Below are positions 25,463 through 34,541 of a DNA stretch of 38,207 nucleotides, in pieces. The stretch is taken from contig PHDU01000031.1 of the NCBI GenBank assembly GCA_002842755.1, positions 1 through 38,207 on the forward strand, in the 5' to 3' direction. A model generated the notes under the pieces. It was not told the origin of the DNA and searched no databases. It saw only the letters and a list, made by a program, of their open reading frames with translations. Within the stretch, counting starts at the first letter, position 1. Every line of letters starts with the position of its first letter. The DNA comes from Bacteroidetes bacterium HGW-Bacteroidetes-1 (lineage in GTDB: Bacteria > Bacteroidota > Bacteroidia > Bacteroidales > F082). A program made the translations under genes and the position numbers.

Positions 25463-25939
25463 TCAAAATGATGTTCTTGCCGGAATGGCAGATTGTATTT
25501 CCTTTAGTTCACTTAGAATTTTAAGTAAAGCTTCTTTACTATTTGCCTCACTTACAAAAGTTTCAAAAACGTCAAAATATCTTTGCTTTTCGTTAAAAGG
25601 CTTATAATTAATGCATTGTTGGTTATTTTTGCATCGAATTAAAAGTGCAAATCCTTTAGGTTTTTCAGTTTCAATAATCGTTGTATTTTCCAAATCTATT
25701 TCTTGAATTAAATAGGAAACTTCATATTGATAGGTTGAATCAGTTTCAATGATATTACCACCACCAGTGATATGGCAACTTGCCTTCCTGTCACCAACTC
25801 CTGCATAAAATAAACCCTCAATAATCTGAACAGAAGTAGCAATCTTGAGGCGTTCCACCTTTAACTGAGAGAAGAGGTCGCTGGCAATAAAACACAATAT
25901 AATTACTAAACTACTGGTTATTAATTGTTTAAAATTCAT
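25463..25939 (-). CDS. Secreted protein of unknown function
   Basis: 158 residues with a signal peptide ending near SDLFSQ (25). The mature part is beta-rich in its first two thirds (TGGGNIIETDSTYQYEVSYLI) and ends in a charged helix (SKEALLKILSELKEI). Cys60, Cys103 and Cys109 are present. I recognise no family. It starts 12 nt after the stop of the AGCS symporter, so it is probably co-transcribed with the two symporters, and its product may act with them in the periplasm (inference from position only). Confidence 0.6.
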   Translation of the reverse strand: MNFKQLITSSLVIILCFIASDLFSQLKVERLKIATSVQIIEGLFYAGVGDRKASCHITGGGNIIETDSTYQYEVSYLIQEIDLENTTIIETEKPKGFALLIRCKNNQQCINYKPFNEKQRYFDVFETFVSEANSKEALLKILSELKEIQSAIPARTSF

Positions 25940-25951
25940 TCGTAGAAGGTT

Positions 25952-27577
25952 TTATTTCAGAAATTTACCAGACTTGAGCTTAGACATATATTGTGCCAGA
26001 TCAAGTTTTACCTCATTTGCCAGAAAGAACAAACCCAATAAATTTGGGAAAGCCATGCACAAAACCATCATATCTGAGAAGTCCATTACTGGCCCCAGAC
26101 TAGATGAAGCGCCGATAATGATGCACATTAAAAAGAAAACATTAAATATAGTATTCGTTATTTTTCTTGATCCAAAATACCTTTCACCCCAAGCGCCAAA
26201 AAGAAAATCAAATCCTTTCAGGCCATAGTAAGACCATGAAATCATAGTACTGAAAGCGAATAGCGTGACTGCCAGTAAAAGCACATAAGGAAACCAACCA
26301 ATCACTGAACCATAAGCAGCAGAGGTAAGCTGCACACCTTGAATTTCCTCCAAATTAAAATTAACGCCTGAAAATATAATAACGAGTGCTGTCATGGTGC
26401 ATATAATAACTGTGTCAACAAAAGGCTCAATAAGAGACACGATACCCTCACTTACAGGCTCCTGTGTTTTAGCGGCAGCATGCGCAATGGATGCTGACCC
26501 AACACCGGCTTCATTTGAAAAGGCTCCTCTTTGAAATCCAAAAATAAGCACCCCAATAAATCCGCCTCTTATTGCTTCAGCAGAAAAAGCTCCGTCCCAA
26601 ATCATCAAAAGAGCTTCGTGCGTGCGATTGATATGCATAAAAATAATAATCAGTGATGCCACAACATATAGTAGTGCCATAAAAGGTACGATGCGTGCTG
26701 TAACCCTTGCAATACTTTTAATTCCACCAACGATAACAAGACCAACAATAATAGCCATTACCAGTCCATACCAGAAGCCATACGAACTAATTTCCGGATA
26801 AAAAAGCGCCAATTGTTCAAAGGCCTGATTTGCCTGAAGCATATTTCCACCACCTACGGACCCTCCTATTGCCATCATTGCAAAAAGAAAAGCGAGTATA
26901 ATACCAGTTTTCGGAAATCCTTTACGCGCAAGTCCATATTTAAGATAATACATTGCACCTCCCGATACCCTACCTTGTTCATCTATTCTCCGGTATTTTA
27001 ATCCAAGCGTACATTCGGCAAACTTTAACGACATTCCCAACAGTCCTGCAGCAATCATCCAGATGGTAGCTCCAGGCCCACCGATGGATATAGCAATGGC
27101 TACTCCAGCAATATTACCTAATCCCACCGTGGCTGACAACGCTGTTGTAAGTGCCTGAAAATGGGTCACTTCACCTTTTGATCCGGGTTCTGCATAACGC
27201 CCGGCAATCAATTGTATGGCATGATTGAACGCCCTGAGATTAATAAACCTTAGAAAAACAGTGAAAAATAGTCCTCCCCCCATCAACCATAAAACAATCA
27301 GCTTTAGAGGTGCTTTAACAGGTTCACCATTTTTATCTAAAACAACATTACCCTGTGCATCATATCTTTTTTGATCATAGATACCGATCGCATGAAACGG
27401 ATCCCAAAACAACACTTCAGTTAAAGTGTTTACAACGGGTGTAAAAGCATTATTAATCTTGTTACTTATCGTAAATTCCTTTTTACCAGCCTCAAGCGAA
27501 TCAGCTATAGGGCTTGAAATAGCTGCCACTGGTATCAGACATAAAACAAGAGCAAAAAACAAGAGTAGTCTTTTCAT
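25952..27577 (-). CDS. Alanine/glycine:cation symporter (AGCS family), long form
   Basis: 541 residues. An N-terminal signal-like segment (1-20) and an extra 70-residue extracytoplasmic stretch (about 25-90) precede the AGCS core, which begins with LWLMGGGLFFTVFLRFINLRAFNHAIQ and contains TTALSATVGLGNIAGVAIAISIGGPGA, the family signature. About 10-11 transmembrane helices. Relatives import alanine, glycine or related small amino acids with sodium or protons. It lies 33 nt downstream of a shorter paralogue, indicating an operon with a tandem pair. The extra N-terminal domain distinguishes it from its neighbour and from DagA/AgcS of classical type. Confidence 0.9.
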   Translation of the reverse strand: MKRLLLFFALVLCLIPVAAISSPIADSLEAGKKEFTISNKINNAFTPVVNTLTEVLFWDPFHAIGIYDQKRYDAQGNVVLDKNGEPVKAPLKLIVLWLMGGGLFFTVFLRFINLRAFNHAIQLIAGRYAEPGSKGEVTHFQALTTALSATVGLGNIAGVAIAISIGGPGATIWMIAAGLLGMSLKFAECTLGLKYRRIDEQGRVSGGAMYYLKYGLARKGFPKTGIILAFLFAMMAIGGSVGGGNMLQANQAFEQLALFYPEISSYGFWYGLVMAIIVGLVIVGGIKSIARVTARIVPFMALLYVVASLIIIFMHINRTHEALLMIWDGAFSAEAIRGGFIGVLIFGFQRGAFSNEAGVGSASIAHAAAKTQEPVSEGIVSLIEPFVDTVIICTMTALVIIFSGVNFNLEEIQGVQLTSAAYGSVIGWFPYVLLLAVTLFAFSTMISWSYYGLKGFDFLFGAWGERYFGSRKITNTIFNVFFLMCIIIGASSSLGPVMDFSDMMVLCMAFPNLLGLFFLANEVKLDLAQYMSKLKSGKFLK

Positions 27578-27610
27578 ACGTGAAAAAGAAAAATAATCAT
27601 TATCAATCGC

Positions 27611-29005
27611 TTAATGATGCGTCCGCGTCATATCTTTAAAATAATTTTTTGTTTCCTTTACAACAACGCCGGAAAGAAGCAACAGTGCTATTAGGTTTGG
27701 TATTGTCATAAAAGTAATAACCATATCAACAAAATGCCAAACAATATCAAGCCCCCAGATTGACCCTAAAAACACAAACATTCCATAAAGATAAAGGTAT
27801 GGTTTAACTGCCTTTTCGCCAATTAAATAAATAACAGCACGAGAACCGTAATATGACCAGGAAATGATTGTTGAGAAGGCAAAAAGAAGAATACTAAAAG
27901 CAATAATATGGCCTCCCATGCCATCAATACCAAAACGGTGCAAACCAATATTCATTGCATCCACAGTCATACCTACTCCTTTATTTCCAGTTTGCCATGC
28001 GTCAGTAACAATAATCATTAGAGCCGTCATTGTGCAAATAATAATGGTATCGATCATCGGCTCAAGAAGTGCAACAATACCTTCACGCGCGGGATATTTG
28101 GTGCGTGCAGCGGCATGAGCAATAGGTGCCGAACCTTGACCGGCTTCATTGCTAAACAATCCTCTTCTAACACCCCAAATAAGGGTCATTATGAATGTGG
28201 AACCTACAAAACCTCCCGTAGCAGCAGTACCAGTAAACGCTGAAGTTATTATCATGCTGAAAGCTTTGGGTATCTGATTCCATTCTGTAATAATAACTGT
28301 CATAGCAGCAAGAATGTAGATGAAAGCCATAATTGGAACCAATCTTGAGGTCACATCTGCAATGCGCTTGATACCTCCAATTATAACTAAAAGAACCAGG
28401 AATGTTATAGCAAATCCGGAAATCCATGTTGGGATGCTATAACTTGCAAACATGGCATCAGACATTGAGTTTGACTGGGCCATATTGCCAGTACCAAGTG
28501 AACATAATATTGTTGCAGATGCAAATACAAGAGCAAGAATTTTAGCCCACTTCCCTATTTTCTCTTTAAGTCCGAATTCCATATAATACATCGGCCCACC
28601 TGACACAGTTCCGTCACTATTAAACTTTCGAAACTTGTGAGCCAGCGTAACTTCAGCATATTTAAGCATCATGCCTAAAAATCCTGTTACCCACATCCAA
28701 AAAATAGCTCCGGGACCTCCAAGATAAATTGCCAAAGCCACACCCACAATATTTCCTGTGCCAACTGTTGCTGACAACGCCGTAGTTAGTGCCTTAAAGT
28801 GGTTCACATCGCCCTCAGTCCCTTTTACATCATACTTTCCTGAAACAACACGTATGGCGTGTCCAATTTTTGTAAGGTTTAAAAAATTCAATCTGAAAGC
28901 AAACCAAATTCCCGTTGGAATTAAAAGTGCTAGGATAAGATATCCTCCAACATAGCCGTTGTACCATTGAATGGCCTGATCAATAAATTCCAAAAAAGAT
29001 GTCAT
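27611..29005 (-). CDS. Alanine/glycine:cation symporter (AGCS family), standard form
   Basis: 464 residues. It begins directly with helix 1 (GGYLILALLIPTGIWFAF), then VSGKYDVKGTEGDVNHFKALTTALSATVGTGNIVGVALAIYLGGPGAIFW, the AGCS signature. NEAGQGSAPIAHAAARTKYP and PMIDTIIICTMTALMIIV mark the second half. It is about as long as AgcS. It is the first gene of a three-gene minus-strand unit with the long paralogue and the small secreted protein. No glycine riboswitch, which often precedes such genes, is visible in the leader. Substrate specificity (Ala, Gly, D-Ala or others) is not settled by sequence. Confidence 0.92.
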   Translation of the reverse strand: MTSFLEFIDQAIQWYNGYVGGYLILALLIPTGIWFAFRLNFLNLTKIGHAIRVVSGKYDVKGTEGDVNHFKALTTALSATVGTGNIVGVALAIYLGGPGAIFWMWVTGFLGMMLKYAEVTLAHKFRKFNSDGTVSGGPMYYMEFGLKEKIGKWAKILALVFASATILCSLGTGNMAQSNSMSDAMFASYSIPTWISGFAITFLVLLVIIGGIKRIADVTSRLVPIMAFIYILAAMTVIITEWNQIPKAFSMIITSAFTGTAATGGFVGSTFIMTLIWGVRRGLFSNEAGQGSAPIAHAAARTKYPAREGIVALLEPMIDTIIICTMTALMIIVTDAWQTGNKGVGMTVDAMNIGLHRFGIDGMGGHIIAFSILLFAFSTIISWSYYGSRAVIYLIGEKAVKPYLYLYGMFVFLGSIWGLDIVWHFVDMVITFMTIPNLIALLLLSGVVVKETKNYFKDMTRTHH

Positions 29006-29185
29006 ATCCTGATTATTAGTTTATTAATGTTACGGGTAGTCTCTAAATTCAAGTTAATTTTGATCTCCTTTTTTCTGATTCAAAGCACAAATATTAAAAA
29101 ATCAATCTTCAACCACAAATAAAATATTGATTTGCATGACCTTGTTTTTATATAATATTGATTCAAAGTCCTTTAACATAATAAA

Positions 29186-30469
29186 TTAAACAGAAGATCT
29201 ATGGGATTTGATCAGTACATGCCCAATACGACATTCCAGACAGCGTTTGGGGTTACAATACTGCTTTTTAAGATGTAGCAGCGCCTGAGAATGCAAGGCA
29301 TTTGCTACATCAACTCCAATTCTTGAATAATGACGAATGACTTCATTATCTTCTGCATCAAGCACTTCGAGCAATATCAGGGCTTTGTCTTTTAAAATAT
29401 CATTGTTGTGATGCATCCCATAGGCAAACATCACCTGAACAACGGTATTGATCAACAAAAGTTGAATGGCATCATTTCCCAGTTTTTTTTGCTGACCTTC
29501 AGATGATTTATCGAATTGAAAATGATTATCCCAATATGGTGAAGCGTTCACGGAAAAAACATCCTTGATATGATCGTTCGTCCCAGCCTGAATAATTTTT
29601 GAAAAAATTCGTCCGTTTTTATGGACCAAAGCTGCAAATTGTGATAAACGAATCGTAGGAAAATTGTAGGGTCTCATGCGCATAAATCTCCATTGCTCCG
29701 GCTTCATAGGAGTTATTTGATACTTTGACCTTAAAAACGCAAACTCCTTCTTCAAAACATTTGGATATTCATCTTTAAATTCCTTTTCAAGCAACCCGGC
29801 TGAACCAAAAAGCAAAGCTTCCAATTGCAGAAGTTGATCATTATGTCGCAGCAACAGGTTAAAAGGCAGTATTTGCCCAAGCTGCTCAAAAGGAGCATCA
29901 TTCACTTTGAATCCAAAGTTTGCTGCCAGACGCCGATAAAAAGTTTCTTCCCAGTCGTTATCAGTTTGATCATACGTCATCATAATATTCTCTACTTTCA
30001 TTTGCAGCCGCTCAACAATTATTCTGTCGAGCCATGATAACCATGTAAACCGCTGTACCTGAGTAGCTCCATCTTCGCATGCAATCCAACGACGGCTATC
30101 AATAAATGACCGGTATTGTAATAAAATGGACTCGTCAAAACATCCTTTTAGTTCAAGCGTTGGAATTTGTTGGCGATTCGTTGTATAAGTATGTCTGTCT
30201 GATTGATAAACAACATGAAGGATAACATTATCGTAGCTTTTATCTTTATCGTGATGATGGCGATACCAATCGGAGGCATTTACATGAATTTCAACATTTC
30301 CAACCCACAAAGTATCCCCAATTTTCAATCTTGCATTAAGAAAATCAGGACCTGCATCCGGATTGCGCATGCCAGGAAAAATTACCTGAACCGGAATATC
30401 ATCTATGGTAGTTAAATGAGGAAATAGCAATCGATTCTCCCAAAGATAAATCAGAAACACTTCTTTCAT
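29186..30469 (-). CDS. DUF2851 family protein
   Basis: 427 residues, typical of DUF2851, a family found mainly in Bacteroidota. The N-terminal LYLWENRLLFP-like LIYLWENRLLFPHL and the stretch IFPGMRNPDAGPDFLNARLKIGD are its signature, followed by VEIHVNASDWYRHHHD (a histidine-rich metal-site-like motif). The C-terminus holds YCNPKRCLECRIGH, a Cys-rich patch resembling a zinc or Fe-S binding motif. Cytoplasmic, function unknown. It is transcribed alone, with a 333-bp spacer upstream. The histidines plus the D(x)D pattern suggest a nuclease-like fold; I could not establish this. Confidence 0.85.
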   Translation of the reverse strand: MKEVFLIYLWENRLLFPHLTTIDDIPVQVIFPGMRNPDAGPDFLNARLKIGDTLWVGNVEIHVNASDWYRHHHDKDKSYDNVILHVVYQSDRHTYTTNRQQIPTLELKGCFDESILLQYRSFIDSRRWIACEDGATQVQRFTWLSWLDRIIVERLQMKVENIMMTYDQTDNDWEETFYRRLAANFGFKVNDAPFEQLGQILPFNLLLRHNDQLLQLEALLFGSAGLLEKEFKDEYPNVLKKEFAFLRSKYQITPMKPEQWRFMRMRPYNFPTIRLSQFAALVHKNGRIFSKIIQAGTNDHIKDVFSVNASPYWDNHFQFDKSSEGQQKKLGNDAIQLLLINTVVQVMFAYGMHHNNDILKDKALILLEVLDAEDNEVIRHYSRIGVDVANALHSQALLHLKKQYCNPKRCLECRIGHVLIKSHRSSV

Positions 30470-30709
30470 GATTTAAAGTTTTTAGACAAGAATTATTTAC
30501 AGACTTAATAGAAAAAAGTAAACTTCAACAATAAAATCTGAATGAAGAAAGATAAAAAAATCCATTCATTTTTAGGATAAAAGTAAAAAGCTTATGCAAT
30601 TCAAAGAGCATTTCAAAGAAAAATAAATGAATATGATTCATTGCGTCTTGTAAAAATTAATTGTTTTTAAACTTTGTCGGATTATATATCTGATTTTAAA
30701 CCTATTAAA

Positions 30710-30732
30710 TAGACGCAAATTCAAAGCGTCTA
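30710..30732. repeat. Small inverted repeat upstream of the zapB-zapA promoter
   Basis: TAGACGC (30710-30716) and GCGTCTA (30726-30732) with a 9-nt loop, 19 nt upstream of the -33 element. It could be a regulatory site or a terminator for upstream transcription. The rest of the 333-bp spacer 30470-30802 shows nothing clear. Confidence 0.35.
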
Positions 30733-30750
30733 AAAACATATTTAAACATC

Positions 30751-30781
30751 TTGCATAAACATTGCGGAATACCTACTTTTG
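30751..30781 (+). promoter_or_regulatory. Putative promoter of the zapB-like/zapA/6S/rny unit
   Basis: TTG at 30751-30753 and TACTTTTG at 30774-30781 are separated by 20 nt, which fits the Bacteroidota -33/-7 arrangement (TTG, then TAnnTTTG). The box ends 21 nt before the first ATG of the zapB-like gene. Confidence 0.65.
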
Positions 30782-30802
30782 TACTTTGATCAAATTTTGT
30801 AA

Positions 30803-31099
30803 ATGGGTGTTATGGCTGACACAGAAGTAATACTCTCCGGAATTGAATACAAAATCAGGAAACTGATTGAGGAGAACTTAAGGCATAAAAAAAAGGTGAA
30901 TGATCAAAAAGAAGAGATCGTGAAACTTCATCAGCAAGTTCAGGATTTAAAGGAGAAGAATTTATCATTAACGGAACAAATCAATAAAAAAATAATGGCT
31001 GATTCATTCAGCACAGAAGAAGAAATAGAAGAAGGAAGAAAACGCATCAAGACATTGATGCAAGAAATAGAACAGTGTATTGCTTTAGTTAACAAGTGA
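30803..31099 (+). CDS. Small coiled-coil protein, ZapB-like
   Basis: 98 residues, nearly all helical with heptad pattern from about 20 to 90 (IEENLRHKKKVNDQKEEIVKLHQQ, shown only in part, then LSLTEQINKK). No signal peptide. It sits 24 nt upstream of zapA. I recall Bacteroidota zapA being preceded by a short coiled-coil gene of this kind; a role in Z-ring organisation next to ZapA is inferred. Start may be 30803 or the next Met at 30812. Low sequence conservation is expected for such coiled coils, so the name is tentative. Confidence 0.6.
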   Translation: MGVMADTEVILSGIEYKIRKLIEENLRHKKKVNDQKEEIVKLHQQVQDLKEKNLSLTEQINKKIMADSFSTEEEIEEGRKRIKTLMQEIEQCIALVNK

Positions 31100-31123
31100 G
31101 TTAAAACAGAATAGAGAAAAGAG

Positions 31124-31414
31124 ATGGACGAAATCTCGATTACAATTAGCATCGCCGACCGGCCTTACAGGCTCACAATTAAACGTGAGGAAGAGGAAAG
31201 GGTACGCAAAGCTGCAGCCGTCATTTATGACCGGATAAAAGATTATGCGCAAAACTATGCTTACAAAGACCGGCAGGATTTGCTGGCAATGGTGGCATTA
31301 CAATTTGCCACATCTTCGCTGCTCTTCGAGTCAGAAGTTACTTTTAGAGATAATCATTTAACCGACAAATTAGTCGAAATTGATCAATTACTGAGTACTC
31401 ACTTAACGACATAA
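31124..31414 (+). CDS. zapA: Cell division protein ZapA
   Basis: Cytoplasmic FtsZ-ring stabiliser, 96 residues. SITISIADRPYRLTIKREEEERVRKAAAVIYDRI matches the ZapA N-terminal domain (I-x-G-x-x-Y-x-[IL] with a following helix), and DLLAMVALQFATSSLLFE begins the C-terminal helix. It lies immediately upstream of a structured RNA that is probably 6S RNA, an order also seen in E. coli (zapA-ssrS). Confidence 0.9.
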   Translation: MDEISITISIADRPYRLTIKREEEERVRKAAAVIYDRIKDYAQNYAYKDRQDLLAMVALQFATSSLLFESEVTFRDNHLTDKLVEIDQLLSTHLTT

Positions 31415-31434
31415 TATTTTCATTGTTCAGATCG

Positions 31435-31441
31435 TTCTTTG
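31435..31441 (+). promoter_or_regulatory. Possible promoter box of the 6S-like RNA
   Basis: TTCTTTG, close to the TAnnTTTG consensus but with T instead of A at its second position, ends 8 nt before the predicted 5' end of the RNA. No clear -33 element. Weak. Confidence 0.3.
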
Positions 31442-31448
31442 AAAAAAT

Positions 31449-31640
31449 AGTATCCGCCGAATTCACTATGATTGTAAACTCAACATTACAACTGTACCGG
31501 GATCGCTCTGTGTTGAGAAAACAGGCCTCATTCCTTAGGGAAGTTTGCTTAGGCAAACCAGTGGAAGTTTGATCGGCAAGGCACCTAAAACGTGTCGTTT
31601 CGGAGTTTACATACTCCCTGAACACAGGCGGATACTTTTT
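31449..31640 (+). ncRNA. ssrS: Probable 6S RNA (6S/6S-Flavo type) between zapA and rny
   Basis: The segment folds into one long rod. Terminal stem AGTATCCGCC (31449-31458) pairs perfectly with GGCGGATACT (31627-31636). A second stem, GTAAACTC (31474-31481), pairs perfectly with GAGTTTAC (31603-31610). Inside lies an internal hairpin GTTTGC-TTAG-GCAAAC. The end of the first stem continues into a T run (31636-31642), so the RNA carries its own terminator. The spacing and size (about 190 nt) fit 6S RNA, and zapA-6S synteny is known in proteobacteria. I could not verify it against the 6S-Flavo covariance model. The minus-strand open frame across it is a by-product of structure. Confidence 0.72.
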
Positions 31641-31682
31641 TTATCCTTCTTCCATGTATTAACTTAATAACGAATAGATTAT

Positions 31683-33251
31683 ATGGGAGAAATTATTATT
31701 TACACGATTCTGCTTATAGCAGGAGGAGGTATTGGAGTCTTGTTAACAAGTACAATTCTACGTAAGGCTGTTTTAAAAAACAGCTTGGTACTATTGGAAG
31801 AAGCCAAAGAAAAAGCTGAAGTGATAAAAAAAGAGAAGATACTTCAGGCAAAAGAAAAGTTTCTTCAGCTTAAAACGGACCACGAAAAGATTACAAGTGA
31901 AAAAAATCGTGAATTTCAGAAGGCTGAAAACAGGGCTCAACAGCGGGAACAAACATTAAATCAGAAGTTTGAAGAGTTCAACCGAAAACAAAAAGAGTAT
32001 CAGCAGCAAAAACAAATTTTAACTGATCAGCAACTGGTTCTCACTAAAAAACAAGAAGAAACGGACAGAATGAAAGAAGAGTTGAGCAAGGTGCAGGAAC
32101 AGCATTTGCGACAACTTGAAATGATTGCAGGCTTATCGGCCGATCAAGCCAAAGAACAACTCATCGAGAATATTAAAGAAGAAGCCAGAACAGAGGCTAT
32201 GATTCTCATCAGAGAAATTACTGATGAAGCAAAAATGACCGCTGCTGCTGAAGCCAAAAAGATTGTCGTTGAAACCATTCAACGCACCGCAGCTGAACAT
32301 ACGATTGAAAATACAGTAACGGTATTTAACATCGAAAGTGATGAAATAAAAGGCCGCATCATTGGTCGTGAAGGTCGTAATATAAGAGCACTCGAAGCTT
32401 TAACTGGTGTTGAAATTATTATCGACGACAGTCCTGATGCTATCCTTCTTTCTGGTTTCGATCCTGTAAGACGCGAAATCGCTCGTCTTTCGCTGCATAA
32501 GCTGGTTACTGATGGTCGAATTCATCCGGCTCGTATTGAAGAAGTGGTACAAAAAACCGAAAAACAAATCGAACAGGAAATTATCGAAACAGGTAAACGT
32601 ACCGTAATTGATCTTGGAATCCATAACCTGCCCAGCGAATTGATCAAAATGGTTGGAAGAATGAAATATCGTTCTTCTTATGGTCAAAATCTTTTGCAAC
32701 ACTCCATAGAGGTGGCCAAACTAAGTGCTACTATGGCTGCTGAACTTGGCCTCAATGTGAAAACTGCCAAGCGTGCCGGACTTCTTCATGATATTGGAAA
32801 GATCGCAGAAACGAATGAAGCCGAACTCCCACACGCCATATTAGGCATGAAGATCGCTGAAAAATACAAAGAAAAGCCCGATGTATGCAATGCAATTGGC
32901 GCACACCACGATGAAATTGAAATGGAAACCCTGATCGCACCTATTGTTCAGGTATGTGATGCAATTTCTGGTGCCCGACCAGGTGCCCGTCGTGAAGTTG
33001 TTGAAGCGTATATTCAACGACTGAAAAAACTTGAAGATATGGCATTATCCTATGAAGGAGTTGTTAAAACGTATGCCATTCAGGCAGGAAGAGAATTACG
33101 TGTAATTGTAGGTGCTGACCGTATTTCAGATAGCGATGCAGATAAACTTGCTTTTGACCTGTCGAAAAAAATTCAAACTGAAATGACTTATCCGGGTCAA
33201 ATAAAAATTACTGTAATTCGCGAAACACGGGCAGTTAGTTATGCAAAATAG
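31683..33251 (+). CDS. rny: Ribonuclease Y
   Basis: Membrane-anchored endoribonuclease starting bulk mRNA decay. 522 residues. TM helix about 3-22 ([20 protein letters not shown]), charged coiled coil about 30-170, KH domain about 205-270 ([26 protein letters not shown]), HD domain about 335-430 with [28 protein letters not shown] and VCDAIS as metal-binding residues. Length matches Bacillus RNase Y (520 aa). Located 40 nt after the 6S-like RNA. Followed by a strong terminator. Confidence 0.96.
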   Translation: MGEIIIYTILLIAGGGIGVLLTSTILRKAVLKNSLVLLEEAKEKAEVIKKEKILQAKEKFLQLKTDHEKITSEKNREFQKAENRAQQREQTLNQKFEEFNRKQKEYQQQKQILTDQQLVLTKKQEETDRMKEELSKVQEQHLRQLEMIAGLSADQAKEQLIENIKEEARTEAMILIREITDEAKMTAAAEAKKIVVETIQRTAAEHTIENTVTVFNIESDEIKGRIIGREGRNIRALEALTGVEIIIDDSPDAILLSGFDPVRREIARLSLHKLVTDGRIHPARIEEVVQKTEKQIEQEIIETGKRTVIDLGIHNLPSELIKMVGRMKYRSSYGQNLLQHSIEVAKLSATMAAELGLNVKTAKRAGLLHDIGKIAETNEAELPHAILGMKIAEKYKEKPDVCNAIGAHHDEIEMETLIAPIVQVCDAISGARPGARREVVEAYIQRLKKLEDMALSYEGVVKTYAIQAGRELRVIVGADRISDSDADKLAFDLSKKIQTEMTYPGQIKITVIRETRAVSYAK

Positions 33252-33321
33252 TTATCAAATTTATAATTGTTGTTATAAAGCTTGATTTGTTCTTTTTTAA
33301 AATGAATAGACAATTTCAAGA

Positions 33322-33353
33322 GGGGTGTCATTTTTTTGATATCCCTTTTTTTT
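33322..33353 (+). terminator. Intrinsic terminator of rny
   Basis: GGGGTGTCA (33322-33330) pairs with TGATATCCC (33337-33345) through nine pairs, two of them G-U, around a six-T loop. Eight T residues follow immediately (33346-33353). It lies 71 nt past the rny stop. Confidence 0.8.
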
Positions 33354-33420
33354 GAGAGGATTTTGATATTCATCCATAACTACAAATTTGATTCGTTGCT
33401 ATGTGAATGGGATGAAAAGG

Positions 33421-33951
33421 CTATTCTATTCCTGCATTCATTTTTTCAAATTCATCAATCAGTTGTTCAGGCGTTTTCCCCAAATTCCGTATAGCATTGC
33501 GGGCGTCCTCATTGAATTCTTTGTCAGGATAATTCTCGATGTATTGATTGTAGTAAACATGGGCAGAGGCAGTATCATTCAGTTTCGTATCAAAAATAAA
33601 CGCTTTCAGAAATAAACTAACTGATGCTTTTTCGTGCATGGAATAGTTGTTCATGATTCGATCGAGCAAACGAATGGTTGTCATTCCATCGGATACATAC
33701 ATTGATATATCAGCTGCTTTAAAAAGATATTCAGGCGTTAAGGAATCTGAAGGAAGCGAATCAGCAAAACGAATATATAGATCCATTAATTGCTTTGCAT
33801 CATCAGCGTTGTATTCACTTTCCTGACTAAAAAGTTTACCTTCCAGATTATCTATTTGTTTCTTCAAACCCATATCTTTTTGGCTGGATGATGAACAAGA
33901 TAAAAAGAAAAAAGCAATACTTAATGCTGAAAATAAAAATTTCGTTTTCAT
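33421..33951 (-). CDS. Lipoprotein with TPR-like repeats
   Basis: 176 residues. Lipobox FLSC (Cys19) with a preceding hydrophobic signal. The remainder is helical with TPR-like pairs: KQLMDLYIRFADSLP, PEYLFKAADISMYVSDGMTTIRLLDRIMNNY, and ASAHVYYNQYIENYPDKEFNEDARNAI, the last resembling a YfiO/BamD-style TPR ending in NAIRNLGKTP. Envelope-located, function unknown. It starts 10 nt after def stops, so it is the third gene of the ruvX-def operon; I recall the same arrangement in other Bacteroidota. Confidence 0.75.
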   Translation of the reverse strand: MKTKFLFSALSIAFFFLSCSSSSQKDMGLKKQIDNLEGKLFSQESEYNADDAKQLMDLYIRFADSLPSDSLTPEYLFKAADISMYVSDGMTTIRLLDRIMNNYSMHEKASVSLFLKAFIFDTKLNDTASAHVYYNQYIENYPDKEFNEDARNAIRNLGKTPEQLIDEFEKMNAGIE

Positions 33952-33961
33952 AGATTAAAAT

Positions 33962-34534
33962 TTAACGTTGCTTTCTTTTTATGGAAGGAAAAAGCATTTT
34001 ATATTCCACATCTACTTTTCCCTCTGAAATATCTCTAAGTTTTCCTTTCAACAATATGCGTCTGAACGGAGTTATCCGATCTACATATAAGACGCCATCA
34101 ATATGATCATATTCATGCTGAAGAACGCGTGCCACGAAGCTATCATAGCTTTCTTGGTGAGGCTCAAAATTTTCATCAAGATACTGAATTATCAATTTGG
34201 GCTTCCGACTCACCTCTTCATTTAATCCAGGGATACTCAAACAACCCTCACCGATAACAACCTCTTCTCCACTTTCTTCAGTAATATGTGCATTGATAAA
34301 AACCTTCTTAAAATCTTTTGTTTCCGGGTAATCTTCTGCATATGGTGTTGCATCAACAACAAATAACCTGATCGATTTATTAACCTGTGGCGCGGCGAGT
34401 CCAACACCATTGGCCTGATACATTGTTTCCCACATGTCAGAAATTAGTTTCTCAAGACCGGGATAATCCCTGTCAATATCCTTAGCAACTTTTTTCAAAG
34501 TTGGATGACCATATGCTACTATTGGTAAAATCAT
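33962..34534 (-). CDS. def: Peptide deformylase
   Basis: Removes the N-formyl group from nascent proteins. 190 residues from MILPIVAYGHPTLKKVA; the open frame reaches 34597, but that part overlaps ruvX and is not family-like. Motif 1 GVGLAAPQ, motif 2 EGCLSIPG (metal Cys), motif 3 QHEYDHIDG (HExxH; two metal His and catalytic Glu). The start lies 7 nt after the ruvX stop codon. Confidence 0.95.
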   Translation of the reverse strand: MILPIVAYGHPTLKKVAKDIDRDYPGLEKLISDMWETMYQANGVGLAAPQVNKSIRLFVVDATPYAEDYPETKDFKKVFINAHITEESGEEVVIGEGCLSIPGLNEEVSRKPKLIIQYLDENFEPHQESYDSFVARVLQHEYDHIDGVLYVDRITPFRRILLKGKLRDISEGKVDVEYKMLFPSIKRKQR

Positions 34535-34541
34535 TACTAAA

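Noticed and set aside
26813-27001. Plus-strand frame opposite the AGCS gene
   Set aside because: Antisense shadow of a well-conserved membrane protein.
29006-29185. Glycine riboswitch before the AGCS symporter genes
   Set aside because: AGCS genes often have one, but the leader lacks the conserved GGAGAG and GCCGAAGGGGCAA-type elements and shows no tandem aptamer layout.
31344-31625. Minus-strand 93-codon frame between zapA and rny
   Set aside because: It lies over the self-complementary RNA segment and part of zapA, has no family resemblance, and is explained by the RNA structure.
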